From the NCBI GenBank assembly GCA_022709995.1, contig JAKLHU010000063.1:1-8728 (forward strand): a DNA stretch of 8,728 nt. Direction: 5' to 3'. Position numbers and translations under genes: made by a program. The DNA is from Verrucomicrobiota bacterium (GTDB lineage Bacteria > Verrucomicrobiota > Lentisphaeria > Oligosphaerales > Oligosphaeraceae). Shown here in pieces: positions 6,134-8,728 of this stretch. The notes under the pieces are model-generated. The model made no database searches and was not told where the DNA came from. It was given only the letters and a program-made list of their open reading frames with translations. How positions within the stretch are numbered: position 1 is the stretch's first letter; each line of letters starts with the position of its first letter.

Positions 6134-7678
6134 TCAATGCTGATGCAGGAATTCCGCCGAATTGACCAGAACCCAGCACAAATCCTGTTGCAAGCGCCAG
6201 CGCTCCTTGCCCGAAGGCAGGCGCTGATAAAAGGTCTGAATCGTTTTTTTCTCCTCGGCCGTCGGGGGCCGGGACAGAAACAGCCAGTACAGCGCCTCGA
6301 TGCGGGCTTCGGAAGAAAAGCTCTTGACATCCTCCCGGCGGCCGATATTCTGCAGTTTTCGATAGAGTTCACCAGAGTTGAAAAGGAACAGACGCTGCTT
6401 CGCGCTCATCGCGTTGTTGCGTTCCCCCAGTTCGCCGCTGTCACGGGCCGGACGCCCGAACAGAATCAAGAACGAACTGCTGATGGAGCCGTCAGCCAGA
6501 CTCACCGTGCGATTCTGGGACGGTATATAGGTAAAGGGCTCCGGGATGACGCTCGAATAACTGCTCCGCGCGCCGGTCAAGTCGCCAATGGCATCATCCA
6601 ACACCTCGGCGCCCAGCCGACGCACAGGATACGAGGCAAAATGCTTCTCAGTCAGACTGGCCGCCGCCGACTGGCACGACGAAGCACAGTACGCCGACGA
6701 CAAGGCCACTTGGCGGCACAGGCGCCGGACGTCATAGCCGGAGCGGGCGAACTCGCCCGCCAAGTGATCAAGCAGGGGCTGGTTGATGATGTCGCCGCCG
6801 GCCAGGTCGTCGGCCGGCGCAATCAGGCCATGACCGAAAAACCAATGCCAGACCCGGTTGGCCAGGGCCCGGCTGAAATACGGATTCCCGGCCGTCAGCA
6901 ATTCGTCGCAAAACACGGCCCGGGCATCGTCGCCGGGCGCGACGTCGACCAGCCGTCCATCCAACCGGCGCCGGGGCAGCGCTTCCGGCAGCCGTTGCGC
7001 GTACACGATCTCCTCTTTCCATTCTTTCGTGCTTTTATACCTCACGCCGGCGAAGAAATCGGCCAGGGCCAGGCGGTCGGCCGCGGGCATGGCGTCATAG
7101 CGAAGCCCCATGAAGCTCAAGGCCACGGCGCCGGCGATCCCGGCCGCGGTTCGATTCGCCATGGCGCGGTAGAAATTGACTTCGGGGACCCGGAAGTTGC
7201 TGCCGCTGGAAGTGAGCAAAGCCCGGACAAAATCGTCATAGGGCTCGTTCCGGCGGAGGAAGTCATGAATGCGACGCTGATACCCGTACACCGCGTTGGG
7301 CCACAGGTTGATAGGGAATTCCGACTTGATCCGGAGGAGGTCGCACCAGTGCTGCGTCCAGTACAGGGGAAAGCCGTCGTCATTCAACAGGCGGTCAATC
7401 AAGGCCGCGCGCTTCCCCCCACCGGGGTCCTGCACGTATTCTTTGGCTTCCGCCATCGTCGGCAGGCGGCCAAGAAAATCAAGGTAGGCGCGGCGGACAA
7501 AGACGGCATCGCTGGCTTCCCGCGGCACGGCCAGCCGCTGTTGCGCCCACCCGGCCCGCAGCAAACGGTCGACCTCGCCATGCTCGGGAACCAGGCTGTC
7601 CTTCCAATACGGAGACTCGGCCGCCAGAACGGCCGCCGTCAGCGCCATGCTCAGCAACACCCAACCCGTTGACTTCAT
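6134..7678 (-). CDS. DUF1549/DUF1553 (PSCyt2/PSD1) exported protein, first gene of the operon
   Basis: This is a 514-residue secreted protein of the planctomycete-type PSCyt2/PSD1 family, whose function is unknown. A signal peptide spans about 1-20 (cut near LAA-ESP). DUF1549 follows, with FVRRAYLDFLGRLPT (60-74), ALIDRLLNDDGF and YWTQHWCDLLRIKSEF (106-121). DUF1553 has NPYFSRALANRVWHWFFGHGL (265-285), PLLDHLAGEFARSGYDVRRL, FLILFGRPARDSGELGERNN (403-422) and a terminal NSAEFLHQH. Many DUF1549 proteins carry a CxxCH haem-type motif right after the FLG/FMG element. Here that place reads FMGLRYDAMPAADRL (189-203), with no cysteine. There is also no PSCyt1 cytochrome domain. The start at 7678 gives the signal peptide and a weak AGGTG site. 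The frame is open to 7867, but that part contains the promoter. Confidence 0.9.
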   Translation of the reverse strand: MKSTGWVLLSMALTAAVLAAESPYWKDSLVPEHGEVDRLLRAGWAQQRLAVPREASDAVFVRRAYLDFLGRLPTMAEAKEYVQDPGGGKRAALIDRLLNDDGFPLYWTQHWCDLLRIKSEFPINLWPNAVYGYQRRIHDFLRRNEPYDDFVRALLTSSGSNFRVPEVNFYRAMANRTAAGIAGAVALSFMGLRYDAMPAADRLALADFFAGVRYKSTKEWKEEIVYAQRLPEALPRRRLDGRLVDVAPGDDARAVFCDELLTAGNPYFSRALANRVWHWFFGHGLIAPADDLAGGDIINQPLLDHLAGEFARSGYDVRRLCRQVALSSAYCASSCQSAAASLTEKHFASYPVRRLGAEVLDDAIGDLTGARSSYSSVIPEPFTYIPSQNRTVSLADGSISSSFLILFGRPARDSGELGERNNAMSAKQRLFLFNSGELYRKLQNIGRREDVKSFSSEARIEALYWLFLSRPPTAEEKKTIQTFYQRLPSGKERWRLQQDLCWVLVNSAEFLHQH

Positions 7679-7838
7679 GCGGCACCTGCCTGCATTGACG
7701 ACGCACTGAACGTGTCGAAAAGAGCGCCAAGGACCGGAGACAGGAACGTAACCGCCGACGCCGGGAGCCGGCGACCGCGGGCCCAAGTGCAGACAGCCCC
7801 GCCAGGACTCCTTGCGATAGCTGCGCCTGGCAACCATG

Positions 7839-7867
7839 AATCTACAATGCCGCCGACAAAATGTCAA
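7839..7867 (-). promoter_or_regulatory. Sigma70-type promoter of the exported-protein operon
   Basis: On the minus strand a perfect -35 TTGACA (7867-7862) is separated by 17 bases from a -10 TAGATT (7844-7839, four of six consensus bases). Transcription would begin near 7832 and leave a leader of about 154 bases before the ATG at 7678. The surrounding bases are the most AT-rich of this interval. Spacing and the perfect -35 make it the best promoter candidate in the window. Confidence 0.6.
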
Positions 7868-7910
7868 CTGCCGCCCCGGATGATTTTCGCATGGCGGGCA
7901 ATCTCTATAG

Positions 7911-7955
7911 GTCCCATTCGTCCCATCGGTCCCATTCGTCCCATCGGTCCCATTC
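7911..7955. repeat. 9-bp tandem repeat, five copies (GTCCCATTC / GTCCCATCG alternating)
   Basis: Five head-to-tail 9-mers alternate GTCCCATTC and GTCCCATCG, equal to 2.5 copies of an 18-bp unit, and end in a partial GTCCA. The block lies between the metG 3' end and the operon promoter, about 44 bases upstream of the -35 box. The regular alternation argues for unit duplication and not chance. Its function is unknown. Confidence 0.85.
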
Positions 7956-8016
7956 GTCCAACTCCCCCGCCAGGTGAAGCTAAAAGGAAGAGTTCTGGTT
8001 CGAACAAGGGGAGGGG

Positions 8017-8041
8017 CCGGGGACCCCGGACGCCATGGCGT
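8017..8041. repeat. Two abutting perfect palindromes
   Basis: CCGGGG-A-CCCCGG (8017-8029) is followed with no gap by ACGCCATGGCGT (8030-8041). Both are perfect inverted repeats. They lie 60 to 85 bases after the metG stop and could be protein-binding sites or RNA hairpins in the metG 3' region. The first has too small a loop to form a tight full-length hairpin. Confidence 0.5.
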
Positions 8042-8073
8042 CGGCGATGCTCCGACCGCCGGGAAAGGGGGCT

Positions 8074-8088
8074 CCGGCCGGCGGCCGG
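8074..8088 (-). terminator. GC-rich hairpin after metG, weak terminator candidate
   Basis: CCGGCC-GGC-GGCCGG gives a 6-bp GC-only stem with a three-base loop, 13 bases after the metG stop. On the minus strand it is followed by C-rich sequence with only a short T run (CCCCCTTTCCC), so termination by this element alone is doubtful. Confidence 0.25.
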
Positions 8089-8101
8089 GGACGACGGGCT
8101 T

Positions 8102-8728
8102 TCAGCCGACGCTGGCGCCGGACGGCAACGGCCCATCCAATGTCACCAGGCGCAACGTCTTGCCGGCCTTCGCCGCCAGCAGCATGCCCTGGGACTCCAC
8201 GCCGCGCAGAACGGCCGGCTTGAGATTGGCGACCACCACGATCGTCCTGCCGACCAGGTCCTCGGGAGCATAATACTCCGCAATCCCGGAAACAATCTGG
8301 CGCGTCTCGTCGCCGAGCCGCACCGACAGCTTCAGCAGTTTGACGGCCTCCGGGATGCGTTCGGCGCTCACGACCTCGGCCGTCTTCAATTTGACCTTGC
8401 CGACATCATCAATCGAGATGATCCCGACGGGTTCCGCCGCCTTGGCCGGTTTGCCGCTGGCCTTCACGACTTGGGGCTGCCGCGCCGCGCAACTGACTGG
8501 CGAAGCGTCGTCTTTCGCCACTTCGGCCCGCGGAAACAACGTCTCCAACTCGCCAATGTGGCTGCCGTCAACAAGCCGGTTCCACGAACTCAAAGCCGAA
8601 ATCCGCGGCTCCAGGGACGCCTCCGGAATGCCCAGGGCCCGGCGCAACGCCATCATCTTGCCGGGCATGGCCGGATACAGCAGCCCCGAGGCAATCCGCA
8701 GGCATTCCATCGTGTTGCGCAACACGCG
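8102..8728 (-). CDS. metG: Methionyl-tRNA synthetase, C-terminal part (5' end outside window)
   Basis: The enzyme charges tRNA-Met with methionine in the cytoplasm. The visible 208 residues hold the end of the anticodon-binding helical domain (ECLRIASGLLYPAMPGKM and, about 30 residues on, GELETLFPRAE). A linker rich in Ala, Lys and Pro follows, and then a complete C-terminal EMAP/Trbp111-like tRNA-binding domain. That domain shows ISIDDVGKVKLKTAEVVSAE, KLLKLSVRLGDETRQIVSGI, IVVVANLKPAVLRGVESQGM and a LPSGASVG end. This appended domain supports dimerisation and tRNA binding in many bacterial MetG proteins. The catalytic Rossmann domain (HIGH and KMSKS motifs) would lie beyond the right edge. 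The frame runs without a stop through base 8728, so a GTG at 8725 is an internal valine codon and not the start. It is transcribed in the same direction as the downstream operon, which has its own promoter. Confidence 0.95.
   Translation of the reverse strand, partial: RVLRNTMECLRIASGLLYPAMPGKMMALRRALGIPEASLEPRISALSSWNRLVDGSHIGELETLFPRAEVAKDDASPVSCAARQPQVVKASGKPAKAAEPVGIISIDDVGKVKLKTAEVVSAERIPEAVKLLKLSVRLGDETRQIVSGIAEYYAPEDLVGRTIVVVANLKPAVLRGVESQGMLLAAKAGKTLRLVTLDGPLPSGASVG

Larger units (their letters stand above)
7679..8101. other. Gene-free interval between metG and the exported-protein operon
   Basis: No gene is supported in these 423 bases. They hold, in the direction of minus-strand transcription, a group of small palindromes after the metG stop, a block of 9-bp tandem repeats, a sigma70-type promoter and a leader of about 154 bases. 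A 90-codon minus-strand frame (7864-8136) spans the interval. It runs through the repeat and overlaps the metG end, and its repeat-driven GRMGPM composition marks it as spurious. A small hairpin (CGCCGG-GAG-CCGGCG, 7759-7773) lies within the leader. Confidence 0.65.

Noticed and set aside
4743..6143. Long plus-strand open frame (466 codons) opposite the DUF1501 gene
   Set aside because: It is the antisense of a clear DUF1501 coding sequence. Composition is Arg/Ala/Gly/His-rich and low in ordinary protein patterns, as expected of a GC-rich shadow frame, and there is no ribosome site.
6137..7672. Long plus-strand open frame (511 codons) opposite the DUF1553 gene
   Set aside because: It lies almost exactly antisense to the well-supported DUF1549/DUF1553 gene, with no domain or start signal. 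High GC content keeps the frame open.
7992..8010. GGTTCGAAC resembling a tRNA T-loop
   Set aside because: The flanking bases do not pair to make a T stem, and no anticodon arm or acceptor stem is present, so it is not a tRNA or tRNA fragment.
7864..8136. Minus-strand 90-codon frame between metG and the operon
   Set aside because: It overlaps the metG end, runs through the 9-bp tandem repeat (giving a GRMGPM repeat peptide) and reaches the promoter -35 box, so a real gene is unlikely.

Overview
The window is GC-rich, gene-dense bacterial DNA. It most likely comes from the Planctomycetes-Verrucomicrobia-Lentisphaerae (PVC) group. The pointer is the pairing of a DUF1549/DUF1553 (PSCyt2/PSD1) protein with a DUF1501 protein and a pre-peptidase (PPC-like) beta-sandwich protein, a combination typical of that group. 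I cannot settle the phylum from this window, though Lentisphaerae or Verrucomicrobia-like lineages fit.

Layout, left to right. Bases 1-30 hold what looks like the last codons of an OmpR/PhoB-type response regulator. Its TGA overlaps the ATG of a complete PhoR-like membrane sensor kinase (27-1799, +), so this would be a translationally coupled two-component pair. Facing it on the minus strand are two small unrecognised genes (2184-2585, then 1825-2217) that overlap by 34 bases. A gene-free stretch follows (2586-2926), with a REP-like palindrome and a probable intrinsic terminator for the next operon.

The centre (2927-7678, minus strand) is a tight operon of three predicted exported proteins, transcribed right to left: DUF1549/DUF1553 (514 aa), DUF1501 (430 aa) and a two-domain PPC-like protein (605 aa). 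The gaps are 26 and 70 bases. A good sigma70-type promoter (TTGACA, 17-base spacer, TAGATT) lies about 154 bases ahead of the first start codon. Upstream of it, the 7868-8101 interval carries five 9-bp GTCCCAT-type tandem repeats and a cluster of small palindromes. The right edge (8102-8728, minus) is the 3' part of methionyl-tRNA synthetase with its C-terminal tRNA-binding domain, cut by the window.

How the genes work together: the sensor kinase and its presumed regulator form a signalling pair, possibly phosphate-responsive by architecture. The exported trio probably acts outside the cytoplasmic membrane as a functional unit, but its biochemical role is not known from sequence. I saw no tRNA, rRNA, CRISPR array, transposase or prophage gene. 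The most interesting points are the DUF1549 domain without the usual CxxCH site, the overlapping orphan pair with a possible -1 slippery run, and the structured intergenic regions.
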